Source: Onchidella celtica (Eukaryota; Mollusca; Gastropoda; Systellommatophora; Onchidiidae). Taken from it: 64,000 bases of DNA. Below the pieces are notes generated by a model that worked only from the letters and a program-made list of their open reading frames with translations, made no database searches and was not told where the DNA came from. Location of the stretch: assembly GCA_963931925.1 (NCBI GenBank), contig OZ007570.1, forward strand, positions 23,577,840 through 23,641,839. Reading direction: 5' to 3'. Numbering within the stretch: the first letter of the stretch is position 1; each line of letters begins with the position of its first letter. A program made the translations under genes and the position numbers. Below are positions 35,001 through 45,736 of the stretch, piece by piece.

Positions 35001-35121
35001 GACTATTCGGACGGCTGGCACAATATCACGAACGATATTCGGCCAGATGTCATGCGCGATAGGTCTGGGTGGCAGTAGTGTTATCGCGAATGATATCTGG
35101 CCAGTCGGCCGAATAGTCGCT
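35001..35121. mobile_element. Short MITE with GACTATTCGG ends
   Basis: The left end GACTATTCGGACGGCTGGC is mirrored by GCCAGTCGGCCGAATAGTC at the right. Inside, CACGAACGATATTCGGCCAG and CGCGAATGATATCTGGCCAG form a second, direct-repeat layer. No coding capacity and no clear target duplication. A GT/GA microsatellite follows at about 35140-35190. Confidence 0.6.
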
Positions 35122-35334
35122 GCCATATGATATATGTGTGCGCGTGTGGATGCGGTGTGTGAGTGTGTGTGTGTGTGAGAGAGAGAGAAAGCGGTCCTGT
35201 GGGAATGTCTGACGTACACGAATCCTTCTTTGAAAGTCTCATCTCTGGCCTGAAAATCGCGACCTTAGTTCTTGTTTGTTCCAACATCACTTTTTCCACG
35301 ACTGGGAAATCCGGGACTTTAACATTATTTTGCG

Positions 35335-35453
35335 GGTTAAGGATTCGTTAAGATTTAGGGTTGAGGATAAGGGCGGGCAAAGGGATAGGTACATATACGT
35401 ACTCGTCCCCAGCGCAAAACGCTTAGATTGCGTATGTACTTCAAACAATAGCC
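35335..35453 (+). mobile_element. Inverted-repeat element (family GTTGTTACTTGT), partial copy
   Basis: Matches the right half of 10929-11214: GGGTTAAGGATTCG, TTAAGATTTAGGGTTGAGGA, AGGGATAGGTACATATACGT and AGCGCAAAACGC. The left half is missing or decayed. Confidence 0.6.
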
Positions 35454-36039
35454 AATTTTCATTGCTTGTATCTCAAAATCACCTTTCTGAGTCTAAACCC
35501 TGGTGTTGTTGTAGGTCTTCAATTTCTTTACATAATTGTCCTTCTCATTCACTCTTACACACGACAAAATCAGTCTAGTGAGCATGAGATAGATCTTTCC
35601 CCCAAAACAGCTGTACCTGACACAAAATGAGCTGAAAATGGGCTATTCCATTATACCCAGCGTTTCTCTCTTAGACCCGATGCTGCCCCATCTCAGATGT
35701 AATGGAAATCTCATTAGAGACTTTTCAATATAAAATCGAATACTGTGCATTGAAGGATTATGTACATGGATACATCGAAACCGTATGATTTCCTGAGCGT
35801 ATCGTACGTATCGTATGATTATAATGCAATGGCACTCTCCCACTGACATTTTTCTCTCTTAGATGGTTCTCTTGAATCGGGTAACCCTGCCACCTTCAGG
35901 TATTATTATTGTTTAACACAATGAGATTTGGTTTAGGTAGCAACAGTGTATCCAGCACGATTGTTTATCCATCATTCGATTTGTTTACTTCTTTCTTTTG
36001 TTGAGATTGCATGCCACTTTTCTCCAAAATAATGTTATA

Positions 36040-36198
36040 TCAGAGACATAGCCGGATCTCTGTCAGGCAGCTGATAAATGAATGTCTTAAACACACTGCG
36101 TGGGCGAAACATTAATGAGGTCCGACCTCGCCCCAAACGGGGATTCGAACCTTGGACCTCTAGGTTAAGTGCTTTAACCTTTGAGCCATTGCGCTGGC
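36040..36198 (-). mobile_element. tRNA-derived SINE
   Basis: On the minus strand the head is GCCAGCGCAATGGCTCAAAG, GTTAAAGCACTTAACC, GAGGTCCAAGGTTCGAATCC. TGGCTCAAAGG is a clear A-box and GGTTCGAATCC a perfect B-box at tRNA-like spacing. The body continues CGTTTGGGGCGAGGTCGGAC and ends near ATCCGGCTATGTCTCTGATA. It is not a functional tRNA because the arms do not close. Confidence 0.75.
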
Positions 36199-36675
36199 AA
36201 ATCACCCAATACGCCAGGTTTCTCTTATTAAATTCAGACATTTTCCAAGATTATTTCTCTACCTCATCTGGCAAGAAACAGAAACTAATGTATGAGCGCA
36301 TTCGGATAATCGCAATGTATCTCATAAGGTAAACATCCTTGACCACAAGAATATTGACATGAGGTTTGACCAGCTTGGTGGGGTCGTTAAGCACGTTGGG
36401 GTCACTAATACTCATAACAATTCCCTACAGAATCAGGACTGGCGCTGAAATTGGTCGCATGAATTTTTAATGTTCCAATAATGTGCACAAATAGTGCGAC
36501 CTTGGGTCCTTCTGGTCACGGACTGAATGACCTATCTTAGCTGCTTGTTGCGTAACAGAAGGATCTCAATAGTAGAATTGTTGTTACTGATGTGATACAG
36601 TCAGAGCTGATTAAGTTATGTGTCATGATGTAACATTTTATAGGTCATTCGTACATCTTTCATGACTGGGAATTT
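36199..36675. other. Non-coding stretch, no gene seen
   Basis: AT-rich; nothing supported. Confidence 0.5.
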
Positions 36676-36857
36676 GGCGACTTTACACCATGTTTGAGCC
36701 AACTCCACTTTCTGGGAACTGTGAAACAGTTTTGTAAGTGCCACAATGCATTTTAAACAAGTGTCAAGGTGTGCATTTGATATACCTCTGGTGCATACTA
36801 AAATATTTCCAGTTTTTCGGAAAATGAAGATAGAATAAATAAGGACTAAGTTCGGCA
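36676..36857 (-). mobile_element. Inverted-repeat element (family CTTAGTCCTTGT), copy 2
   Basis: Reverse orientation to the copies at 3557 and 46744. The minus strand reads GCCGAACTTAGTCCTTATTT, then CAGAGGTATATCAAATGCAC, TTTAAAATGCATTGTGGCAC and AGAAAGTGGAGTTGG, ending GTAAAGTCGCC. It is shorter than its relatives by an internal deletion. Confidence 0.65.
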
Positions 36858-37109
36858 TTTCTTTCAAGAAGAAACAGTTTTTACTTGGTGAAAATGCAAA
36901 GTGACGTGTAAAATGCTGTAAATTTAATAATAAATCTTGACAAAGTAGACGATCACAAAGCTTCCCATAAACCAGATTTCAATTTTTAGCAAGACTTAGT
37001 TCATGAATTTCTATTTTTGTATGCACGAAGACGGGTCTTCACGGCAATTGATTAAGAAAAAGTAACTGTTCTTTACAAGGCACCTCGAATGTGTTCTTGT
37101 TGTACGCAG

Positions 37110-37156
37110 AAAAACGAAGCTACCAGCAGGAGATAAAAGTGAAGATGGTGGCAAAC
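37110..37156 (+). CDS. Candidate 47-base exon, unknown product
   Basis: Sits between a strong acceptor-like GTGTTCTTGTTGTACGCAG and a strong donor-like GTAAGTG. Two frames are open: KTKLPAGDKSEDGGK, and KRSYQQEIKVKMVAN with two leading bases. Both splice sites are good, but 47 bases is too short to judge coding by composition. It could equally be a non-coding transcript exon or chance. No phase partner was found. Confidence 0.22.
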
Positions 37157-37196
37157 GTAAGTGTGGATAATTCATGAGTATATTACGATGACTACG

Positions 37197-37263
37197 TTGT
37201 TGGGGGCGTGACGTCAAATTACAAAACCAAATAAAGAAAATACAGAGTTGTATTCACTGTTCA
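37197..37263 (+). repeat. 75 bp dispersed repeat, copy 2
   Basis: Reads GTTGTTGGGGGCGTGACGTC, AAATTACAAAACCAAATAAA, GAAAATACAGAGTTGTATTC. It directly abuts the ATC-type tail of the minus-strand LINE remnant. Confidence 0.6.
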
Positions 37264-37292
37264 TCGTCATCATCATCACTATCATCACCATT

Positions 37293-37323
<31 letters not shown>

Positions 37324-37870
37324 GTTGCCCTGTCTGAAACAGACATTGGCGATCATGACTCTCCACTCGGATCTGTCATCAGCCAGCCTCAAGAAGGAGT
37401 TGTTGTTGTGACGTTTATTATTATTTTTGTTGTCTGTGAATTAAGACTTTCAGTGAACGTTTTTCTCCGTCGGCCCTTGCTTTTCCTGCCTTCGATCTTG
37501 CCTGTGACTGCTAGATGTTCGAAGCTCCTGGGGAGACAGATGTGCCCTAGAAATTTCAGTTGCCTTTGTCTTATTGTTTTAATTAATGATCTTTTCAAAT
37601 TAGAATCTTTCAAGACTGATTCGTTTGATTTTTTCCCTGTCCATGATATTCTCTATATTCTTCTAATAAATCACATTTCTGCTGCTTCTAGTTTCCTCTC
37701 TATTTCCATTGTCCAACATTCACATCCGTATAAAAGCACTGACCACACATATGTTTTCTAGGCTCTGATTTTTAATGGTCGTTGATGTATTTCTGTTCAG
37801 GAATGGCCTATAATGTAAAATACCACGCGCCTCTTGTTGCTTAAGATGGTGCGATGGCTATTCTTTGGAA
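37264..37870 (-). mobile_element. LINE remnant: C-terminal region of reverse transcriptase with ATC/GAT tail
   Basis: On the minus strand the translation runs, in broken frames, from RRIAIA (near 37865) and NRNTSTTIKNQSL to TYVWSVLLYGCECWTM, then RKLEAAEM, KRSLIKTIRQRQLKFLGHI, LAVTGKIEGRKSKGRRRKTF and LRLADDRSEWRVMIANVC. It stops at the start of a (GAT)n tail at 37264-37320. The order LLYGCExW, RxLxFLGHxxR, GKIEGxRxRGRxRxTF, DRxxWR is typical of the C-terminus of L2/CR1- or RTE-like non-LTR reverse transcriptases. Two in-frame stops and at least two frameshifts show it is dead. The 5' part is missing. A microsatellite tail fits this kind of LINE. Confidence 0.8.
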
Positions 37871-38199
37871 ATAAAATATACAGTAAAAAATACCTCCGTC
37901 GGCAGCAGATAACAAAAGAAAAAAAAATTAGAACTTAATTCTAAATGAAAATATTAATTTCCCCTACACCGGCACTCTTGTTGTCTGAGTACCTTGGGGC
38001 AAACTTGAAACAAATAAACCACATTGAAATAACCAATACATGGAGACTTGGTGTCAGTGAACACAATGATCATCACTACAAAGTACGGATTGCGTGACAG
38101 TGCAGGTTACATTCTAGTTCACGATTGGACGTCGCCAGCTGCAGCCAAAATCTCAGTACGTTTCCAGTTCACGGCCCATTCTGTTGTCATAGGACATAC
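37871..38199. other. Non-coding stretch, no gene seen
   Basis: AT-rich; nothing supported. Confidence 0.5.
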
Positions 38200-38355
38200 C
38201 AGGACCGTCTTGACACCATTATGGGCCCCAGGGCAAACCAAAGGGGATTTTCTTCCCTGTTTCAAACATCAATGTAAATTCACTGGCATGGGGCCCCTCT
38301 AAAGCCTTGAGGCGCCTGGGCAACTGCCCAGTGCCCTTGCGTTAAGACGGCTCTG
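38200..38355 (+). mobile_element. Short hAT-like MITE (CAGRGCCGTCTTAAC type)
   Basis: The left end CAGGACCGTCTTGACACC and the complement of the right end, CAGAGCCGTCTTAACGC, are inverted repeats like those at 28149-28260. Near the left is ATTATGGGCCCCAGGGCAAA and near the right GGCAACTGCCCAGTGCCC. The flanks GGACATAC and GGATACGC are not a clean duplication. Confidence 0.65.
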
Positions 38356-38535
38356 GGATACGCGTCTTAAGGCATTTACTATTGGCCATGGCACTGATGA
38401 TGATACGGTCGAAATGTTTCATCTTTAAGTGTACTTATATTTCAGCGCTGTTAGCGTTCTACGGCTTGGTTTTATTTCACAGCAAAATACGCTAGTACTG
38501 AACGAATTGACGAACATTTTTTAAGGCGTAGCTTT

Positions 38536-38602
38536 AGCTGGGCAGGGAACACAACCCAGCACTTTCTCTATGCACCTTTGTACGACATTCCCTCACAACA
38601 TA
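38536..38602 (-). repeat. 75 bp dispersed repeat, copy 3
   Basis: Plus strand: CAGGGAACACAACCCAGCAC, TTTCTCTATGCACCTTTGTA, CCCTCACAACA. Same order as the copies at 15595 and 49071. Confidence 0.55.
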
Positions 38603-38909
38603 CGTTTTTTAATCACAGAAAATCTGTGAGGTCCCAGCAGGGCTTTCAACCAAGTTAAAATGGTACCAAACAATAAAAAAAAAAAATGTAGGTTTGCATA
38701 GCCAGCCCTAGGAACACTAAAGAAACGTGAAAACAAATCTCTAAAGAAGTTTTCTATTTAACTTTGACTTTGAATTAAGGCAATCTGTAGGTAAACATTG
38801 CTCTGGTGGTCATTCTTTCTCTCTCTGAGATGAGCCCGAACATTTTTATTCCAGTCTATGACAGACCTCTTCCCCCTCCCTCCTCCTTAGCATCGCCTCC
38901 ACCGTCACG

Positions 38910-39075
38910 TCCTCCAGGCAAGCGGTTGGTTGGTGGACGCTTCTGGGTAGAATCTCCTTCTGTCCTATCATTCCGTTATATTCTGTCTATCGTCTTTCTT
39001 TTCCCTAACACAATATGGCGGTTAATGTGTCAACGTGCTTTGCTCCAAGCTCAAACTCAGACCTCCGGGCACATT
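38910..39075 (+). repeat. Dispersed repeat pair, copy 2
   Basis: Partner of 34205-34350: GCGGTTGGTTGGTGGACGCT, TCTCCTTCTGTCCTATCATT, ATATTCTGTCTATCGTC, CCCTAACACAATATGGCGG and AGCTCAAACTCAGACC. The 179-codon open frame over this region is not supported as a gene. Confidence 0.6.
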
Positions 39076-40060
39076 TACCATGTTCACAAGCAATTTCCGC
39101 CAATATCAATAATCATAACGGTTAATGAATATCAGCGTTATCATCATCAGTGGCTATCATGTCATTATCGTTGTTTTTCATCCACATCTTCATTATCGTC
39201 CTCCATTATAATAATCCTGTGCTATCCGATATCGATAAATCTAAAGAAGAGACTATTCAACAGATCAAAATTTGCCCTTACATTTATAGAAGTGTTAATT
39301 TTTGCCATTGTTTCATATTGTGAAAGCATGAACTACCGGTATTAAATTATTATTCTCTTTTCAAACCGTTTCAAAACCAGAGCAAGCAAACAAAACATTG
39401 GAATATACTAAGAACTCGGGCTGGACCATTTCCTGTTGTTGAATATTTCAAATCACACTCCCATTAAAAACCAAAGCAAGTCTAACACTTTAACTCTCTC
39501 CCTTAGGGGTATGGAGAGAGACAGACAGATGAACAGGCGGACAAACAGTTACGCATTTTATCCATTGAATTTCTCACCACAAATTATCTGATGTTACTAT
39601 TATCATAAAAATCCTACTATGAACAGCGGTAAAGCCATGCTCGACCGCAGGTGTAAAAATGTCTTTGAGTTAGTTTCCGTTCAGGCTCACAAGTGTTACA
39701 GTAGAATACCAGTCACAGACATCAGGTCTCGGGCTACCATTCATTATTCATTGGAAGATAATTTTTCCAGCCCTGAAAACCAGACATCTCCTGCCGCGCA
39801 AGAAATGTCCCGGTTGTAAGACACGGGAGAATCTTTCCGTCTTATTTTGTCTCCATAGGGCTAAAGTAGGCCATCCCACTTTTTCAGCTTTTCCTGCACG
39901 ATATACACAGAGTTTTATAGTGTAAAAGAATGCCACCAGCACCACTTTATATGTTTGCATGGAGCTATGGTGAGGATAAGGGATCGAGAAGCAAAAAAAA
40001 ACAAAGGAAAATAATTCAGCCCTGGCATTCTCAAAACCTATTCAATGTATATATATATAC
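39076..40060. other. Non-coding stretch, no gene seen
   Basis: Holds scattered ATC-type trinucleotides near 39130-39220 and a TATATATACACACAC run near 40048-40066. No gene supported. Confidence 0.5.
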
Positions 40061-40304
40061 ACACACTGTCACTGCTCTACGATAATGGGAAATGTTAGAC
40101 TAGTCAAACGGCAACCAACGGTTCATTGCATTCCTGGGCTATGGATATTACAGCAAAAGAAATGCGCCAGTAGGAACATTTAATAATCCAATAGAATCAT
40201 AACTGTGTAAGTCACCAAATGATAGAAAAAACAAGGAAATCGTTTTTTACTTAATATCTCAAAAGGGTAAAAAATGGCATTCCATAAGCAGCGTCGTAAC
40301 ACTG
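40061..40304. mobile_element. Inverted-repeat element (family GTAATTCG), copy 1
   Basis: Direct partner of 42257-42502. Shared blocks: CACTGCTCTACGATAATG, CGGCAACCAACGGTTCATTG, CATTCCTGGGC, AAGTCACCAAATGATAGAAA, AATATCTCAAAAGGGTAAAA and GCAGCGTCGTAAC. The terminal arms are more decayed than in the partner. Confidence 0.65.
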
Positions 40305-42256
40305 TTTTGTTTATGTAACATTATAAAAAAAAATGTCACTAGCATCTCCCTATAAGGTTTCATGGACGTGTGTTTGGAGACAGGGACATCAACAAGCAAT
40401 GTAGAAAAAGAAAACAACTTGGTGTACTCAAATCTTGACCAGTTTGGGATGGCCCGCTTTAGAGCTCTGCGGCGACCAACTTATATATACCGCGGTTCAG
40501 AAGAAACCGGGCATCTTATAGATCAGTGATACTACAGAACTGTATAGATAGACATAAGCGGGCAGCAGATCAAGTCACTGAACGCCATATTGTGCTTCGA
40601 GGCGAGTAAAAAAGAGGGCAAGGTCGTAGACAAAAAAGTTTGATAAATGGTGCGCACTTGTTGTCTACTATTAGTGTAGGCTGTAATAGTCGCTTGCCCG
40701 TCTTTTGTCTGCAGTGGCGCAGCCCTAGATGGCCACAAGAATTGCCGCCATCTTTTAGTGGACGGGAGAGAGGCGACGCAGTAGAGTGCCCATTCGTGTC
40801 TATTGCATAGCTCGGTGGTAGTACTTAACCTTTAAAACACCTGTTTCTGCTCTACAGTCAAGCCTCGTGGCATTATTTCCCTCATAGTAATTCAGGCTGA
40901 ATCCACAGACCTAGACATTGATGGGGAAAACCAAGGCCAAGGAGACGACGTTCGTACTTGAACGTCACTAGCAATGATTATGCACAACCGGGGAAAAACC
41001 GATAGAAGTGACAGTGCATTTTGGCAATACTTGTAGTGTACATTGTTTAACAGCTATGTATTTCTCTCTTGGAGTCTGTAATTTGCTTCCACAGGGGGAA
41101 ATTTTCCACCCGTTTAGGAACCACCAACAAAGAGGAAATTACCCTGTGTATCCAGGAGAAAAGATCCTTGAGTTTCCTTCCTTTCTGAAGTTGATCCTTT
41201 GATATTTGTACCGTGAAACCGGATTAAAATATTTTCCTTGTCGGTGAGCCGGGACAGAAAGGCCTTGAGCGTAAATTGTTTTGCCCCAATTCAGAATAAT
41301 AACATATAACTCAGTAATGAGAGTTAATTTGATAAATTTCGCCGGGCAAAAAGACAAAGGTTGCCGTTATAACTTTTCTCTCACTATAACTCATCTCACG
41401 CTCTCACTGCCTGGTCTTTGTAAAAGAAAAACGTCATGCTTTGTTTCACTTTGTTACCTCTTTTTAAATTTTTTTTTCCGTGACTTTATCATCTTCTCCT
41501 TTTGCTGGTGAGACATAACAGAGAATATATATATATATATATATATATTGAAAGGAAGAGGTCCCTTTCCCTTTGCTGATTGGTATGATAGGAAGACTGC
41601 TCTTAATTTCCAGATGATATTAATTTTCGGCTAAGAACCTCCCTGTCTACCAGTCATAAAACTGTGAGATCACTGTACAGGAAAAATTATTTAGATACTG
41701 GCCTGTTGTATAGGTGACATTATGGTTTAACTAAGGCCATGGAAACCTATTAGTAATGATGGAGAAAAAGAGGAGGGGGGGGGGGGGAGGGAGGATACAC
41801 TTTCTCTAAGCGACTTAAAGTTTGGGATCATACTGTTAAAGCCAAGCTAAGCAGGAAGCAATTTGAACCAGGTGTCTGTGATGTTAAGCCAGCGTCTTTC
41901 CTGAATCTGATAAGGATAATTATTTAATTTTGTTTATGTGTTTATCATCATTATTATTATTGATTTATTTTTGTCATCAGAGAAAAGGGAGGCTTTTTGA
42001 ATGGTTTATGGAAGAGGTACATATCATCATCGTCTTAGTTTTGAGTATAGTTTTTGTTTGGTGTGTAGTGATTGCCCATATGCTGTTTAGTGATTTTGGT
42101 AGAATTTGTACACGCGTGTGTGTCCGTGTGTGTTGGTGTGTGCAAACTAGTTCATTAGGTCTGCCACACGTAGTTATACCAGCAAGGTCTGTAGGCTTAT
42201 AGTATGAGTATTAACGTTAATATGGATATAGCAGCGACCCAAGATTCCGAAGAGTT
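40305..42256. other. Non-coding stretch, no gene seen
   Basis: Includes a (TA)n run near 41527-41550, 13 G at 41775-41787 and a GT-rich patch near 42112-42140. Open frames here are short and unsupported. Confidence 0.5.
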
Positions 42257-42502
42257 GTAATTCGGCACTGCTCTACGATAATGATATGTGTCGGACTTCT
42301 GCCAAAAGGCAACTGACGGTTCCTTGCATTCCTGAGCATGAGGGCTATCACAGAAAAAGAACGACGCCAATACAAAAATGTAAAAATGCAATAGATTCAT
42401 AAGGATACAAGTCACCAAATGACAGGAAAAGAAAAACTTTTTTTCCTTAATGTCTCAAAAGTGTCAAAAAACGACTTATTAGCGTAGAGCAGCGACGAAT
42501 TA
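42257..42502. mobile_element. Inverted-repeat element (family GTAATTCG), copy 2
   Basis: The left end GTAATTCGGCACTGCTCTAC (then GATAAT) and the complement of the right end, GTAATTCGTCGCTGCTCTAC (then GCTAAT), match at 23 of 26 positions. The interior is non-coding. No obvious target duplication. A MITE of unassigned superfamily. Confidence 0.75.
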
Positions 42503-42666
42503 CTGAGGACAGAAAAATTGACGAAGCCATCGGAATTCAGTTTTACTATCAACTGTATTAGTAAATATTTGCCATGACATTGTGAGTCGAAACAGACTAA
42601 TTAAAAACTAACCCAATGCTTGTATTGTTTACCTTCACATCCATTATTCATCCATCAGACAGGAAT

Positions 42667-42896
42667 TTATGCAGTAGCGCCAGACAATGCAATCGCCACA
42701 TCATGATATTTATTCAAAGCAGCTCCTATATTTATATTCAATGGCTCACATTTACAGATCATTCTACTAATTGTTTGTGAATTAAACTGAATCCTGAAAT
42801 GTGTTGCTTTCACATTAGTGAGCTCAAGATCCAGCGATCTAATGATACATAAATAAACCATACTAGGAAAATTAAAGACTGCTTTGGTAGGCAAGG
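42667..42896 (-). CDS. Candidate terminal exon, unknown product
   Basis: On the minus strand an acceptor-like ATCACATATCAGTCTTCAG is followed by two bases and 75 codons to TAA (42669-42667). The frame begins LPTKAVFNFPSMVYL and continues SLDLELTNVKATHFRIQF, NSQTISRMICKCEPL, NIGAALNKYHDVAIALSGAT. Alternative acceptors inside (TTTTCCTAG, GTATCATTAG) would start the exon later in the same frame. The sequence looks globular rather than low-complexity, but no domain was recognised and its phase does not match the nearest upstream candidate. Confidence 0.3.
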
Positions 42897-43453
42897 CTGA
42901 AGACTGATATGTGATTATATGGGTTTAGTCAGCAGTAGTAAAACTATTCGCTTTCATCTGTAAATTTTATGCCAAAAAATATGCACCGCTAGCACTGCTG
43001 TAGTGTGAGGTATTCATTTGCTGCAGCTGGCAATTAATGCTTGATTTTACACTATTCACCTTAAAAGCAACATCTGAAGAGTGCTGCAGGGCCGAAGTAG
43101 TTTTGCAAATGTCGATAATATTTTAACTTACAGTTGAATCAGATTATCTACATTTTTTTTTCTCAACAAATTCTCATAATGCAGTTAGAAAGCAATTTTG
43201 TCTATTAATTCATGTCTATCCCAACATAACGTCAAGGACAGTTGCTATCATCTACATCCAGATCGACACAAGGAAATTTTGAACATAAAAAAACTGAATT
43301 CATGATTTCGAATGTCTTTGTGCGAATGGATTCTTATTATAGCAGGTAAATAATTTATATGTCAAAGTCTCCGGAGTTTTTGAAAAACAACTTGAAAACG
43401 CCTAGAAATTGGCACCGACGAATGCCCGAAAGTAAACTATAATTGTCCCTTAC

Positions 43454-43610
43454 CTGGAAACACTGGCCTGAAGATGTCATATCAGAAATTTGGAATCCTA
43501 AATCCTGATACTTTATAAAGTCCTCTTCAAGGTTAGGCATTTTCAAAAATGTGGGATCATTGGTGACTGATATGTGGTTACAATGCATTTGGTCACAATA
43601 TCGAGAGAAG
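43454..43610 (-). CDS. Candidate internal exon, unknown product
   Basis: A 157-base minus-strand segment lies between an acceptor-like TAGGAATAAATTTCAG and a good donor-like CAG/GTAAGG. After one leading base, all 52 codons are open: FSRYCDQMHCNHISVTNDPT, FLKMPNLEEDFIKYQDLGFQ, ISDMTSSGQCFQ. The segment is hydrophilic and non-repetitive. This is one of the better exon candidates in the window. No domain was recognised. It would belong to a minus-strand gene, possibly together with the candidates on either side. Confidence 0.38.
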
Positions 43611-44437
43611 CTGAAATTTATTCCTAACGATGCCGTGAAAGTGAGATATTATATCGTAAGTCATATAAAGATAATCGTCAGAAGCAATACTATTTACAAC
43701 GTTCCTTACAGCAATTTATTTTTAATATTTTCTTACGAATCACTTAACCGATTTGAGATATTTCATTTTCATATTACCATTAAATGTGTGCTATGCTGGC
43801 CATGTATTTTTTCGATCATTAATTTTATGTAGCTTTACATTGGTAATTATAATTGAAAGTACTAATCGCGCTCTGTGTACTTCCTCATTCTGCCTACAAA
43901 TTGTATTTCATTACCTTTTTTTTACCCTTACTCTTAAAGTATCCTATCTGATCTTTTTTTAAATCCCCTATAGATCAGCTGGCCCTTGTAAACATCCCTT
44001 AAACGTTCTGCATTTCAGGCTCAGACCTAATGTTATATTCTAATGATGATTTCAGTATTTTACACTGAAACAAACATATCAGAGTTGATGGGTTGTCATA
44101 AATATTGAAAGAGACTGCAGTCGAGCTCAATGTGACGTCCCTTCTGTGAATCCCAATGGGTGAAAAAACACACTGGGTGAATGAGTGAAAAAATCGATTA
44201 TGACCCCTACGGACCGCGGGCATGTACGTGCATGGAGTGAGTGAGTGTGGGTGAGTGAACTCGTTTGTAGATCTGATTGAGAAGGAGGAGGAAAGAGGGA
44301 GAGAAGGTGAAATTAGTATACTGATTGAACTGAAAATGTGTTTGGCACACGGCGTTTATAGCAAACATCAGGAAAATAAATATTAATTTTACACGGAATC
44401 CAAATCAAGATGTTTGGTTTTAGCTTACACCTAGTAC

Positions 44438-44610
44438 CTGTGCTTCTGCCTTGTCCATTTGACACTTATTATTATCCTGGAGATGATTGTATGAGGATTT
44501 CATGCCCAGTATTGCATGTTCAAGCCACGCTCCAATTCCCATACAATAACACTCGATTGGAACACAGTTCCAAGTAACGTAACATTGTTGATGCTTAAAG
44601 AAATACAATT
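44438..44610 (-). CDS. Candidate internal exon, unknown product
   Basis: The acceptor-like CTCTATTAATTTGTTTCAG at 44611 is strong. The frame then reads LYFFKHQQCYVTWNCV, GIGAWLEHAILGMKSSYNHL, QDNNKCQMDKAEAQ up to a weak donor-like CAG/GTACTA. GTGTAAG and GTAAGC follow within 15 bases as alternatives. None of these ends gives a phase that joins cleanly to the candidate at 43610, so at least one call or another exon between them is wrong or missing. Confidence 0.27.
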
Positions 44611-45299
44611 CTGAAACAAATTAATAGAGAAATAATATTTCACAATTAAAGCTTGCATCATTCAAATGCAAAGTGTAGCTGCAGTATTTGGACACCATAT
44701 CCACTATGCCCTTGAAATCACAGAAATGAGAACATTCTCTAAATGCAAAACTGTGTTTACTGAAACAGTATTTCAGAACCGAGCTTTATTGTATAGTCTC
44801 CCTTATGCATGTTGTCCCAGAAAAGGAATGCAACAGCTTGTCTTTCTATTTGTTAGCTTCACAGTGTTGTAGTCATATGAATGATGTGCTGATTTGAACA
44901 TAATTATGAATGTGCTGCACATATGAATGATTTGTTAACTATCTTGATGTGCTTTGCAGATGGCTTGCATATTTTTAAAATTAGAAACAAGACCATGACA
45001 AGCTCTGATTTTCACCACAACCTTGTTTCTTTAATTGGAGGTCTTCGGTATTATAGGTGCAGATTTCAGTTAACTATATACAGTTTCTACATTTGTATTA
45101 TAGTGAATTGAGTCATTTATTTTATTAATTTGACAAAACCTGGGGGAAAAGAAGCGTTTGTATTTAATTTTGTAGGTACATTTTCAGTTGTCACTTTGCT
45201 CAGAGCACGAATGAATTTTGGAATAGCTACTAACGAAACAAAATTGAGGCACAGCGCAATGTAAAACTACCTTCTCCTATATACCCCCCCCCCCCCCCC

Positions 45300-45472
45300 A
45301 ACTAATATTCTTATTCAGATCATAGTAAACTTTAATGAAATGTTTAATGACAAAGGCAAGGGTGATTTCCTTCTCACTACCATTAATATTTGTGAGGCCT
45401 ATTTTTGTGATCTGATGTATTATTGGTGGACTTGGTAGTGTGGTACGGGTGTCAGCGTCCATACAATGGCTT
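45300..45472 (-). CDS. Candidate exon, unknown product
   Basis: The minus-strand frame is open from a weak acceptor-like AGAATCATAG at 45473 to a run of 16 C at 45284-45299. It reads SHCMDADTRTTLPSPPIIHQ, ITKIGLTNINGSEKEITLAF, VIKHFIKVYYDLNKNISW. The composition looks protein-like. No convincing donor precedes the homopolymer; GTGAGA inside the frame is the only good one and would shorten the exon to about 100 bases. The product is unknown. Confidence 0.23.
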
Positions 45473-45530
45473 CTATGATTCTAACATTGACATGAAGTTT
45501 GAAACATCGCCACTTTGATACTTACACTAG

Positions 45531-45736
45531 TTAACTCTGTGGGTCCCATGTATCACCAGTGATACACAGAAATTTATCACTCGGCTGGAGTCCCCACATG
45601 AACTCAAGAAAAGTTACTTTTTTTTTGGGGGGGGGGGGTAATTTCTACTTAATTATGCCCCTAAAACCAAAATTAATGCTCATGAAATCAAAATTTTTCC
45701 CACAAGCAGAAATGGGAGCGGGACGCAGAGGATTAA
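45531..45736. mobile_element. TTAA-flanked MITE (piggyBac-like), copy 2
   Basis: Starts TTAACTCTGTGGGTCCCATG and ends CGCAGAGGATTAA (complement TTAATCCTCTGCGTCCC). The interior is the reverse complement of 29597-29728: TATCACCAGTGATACA, GAAATTTATCACTCGGCTGG, GCTCATGAAATCAAAATT and CCCACAAGCAGAAATGGG. A run of 12 G at 45627-45638 lies in its middle. Confidence 0.65.
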
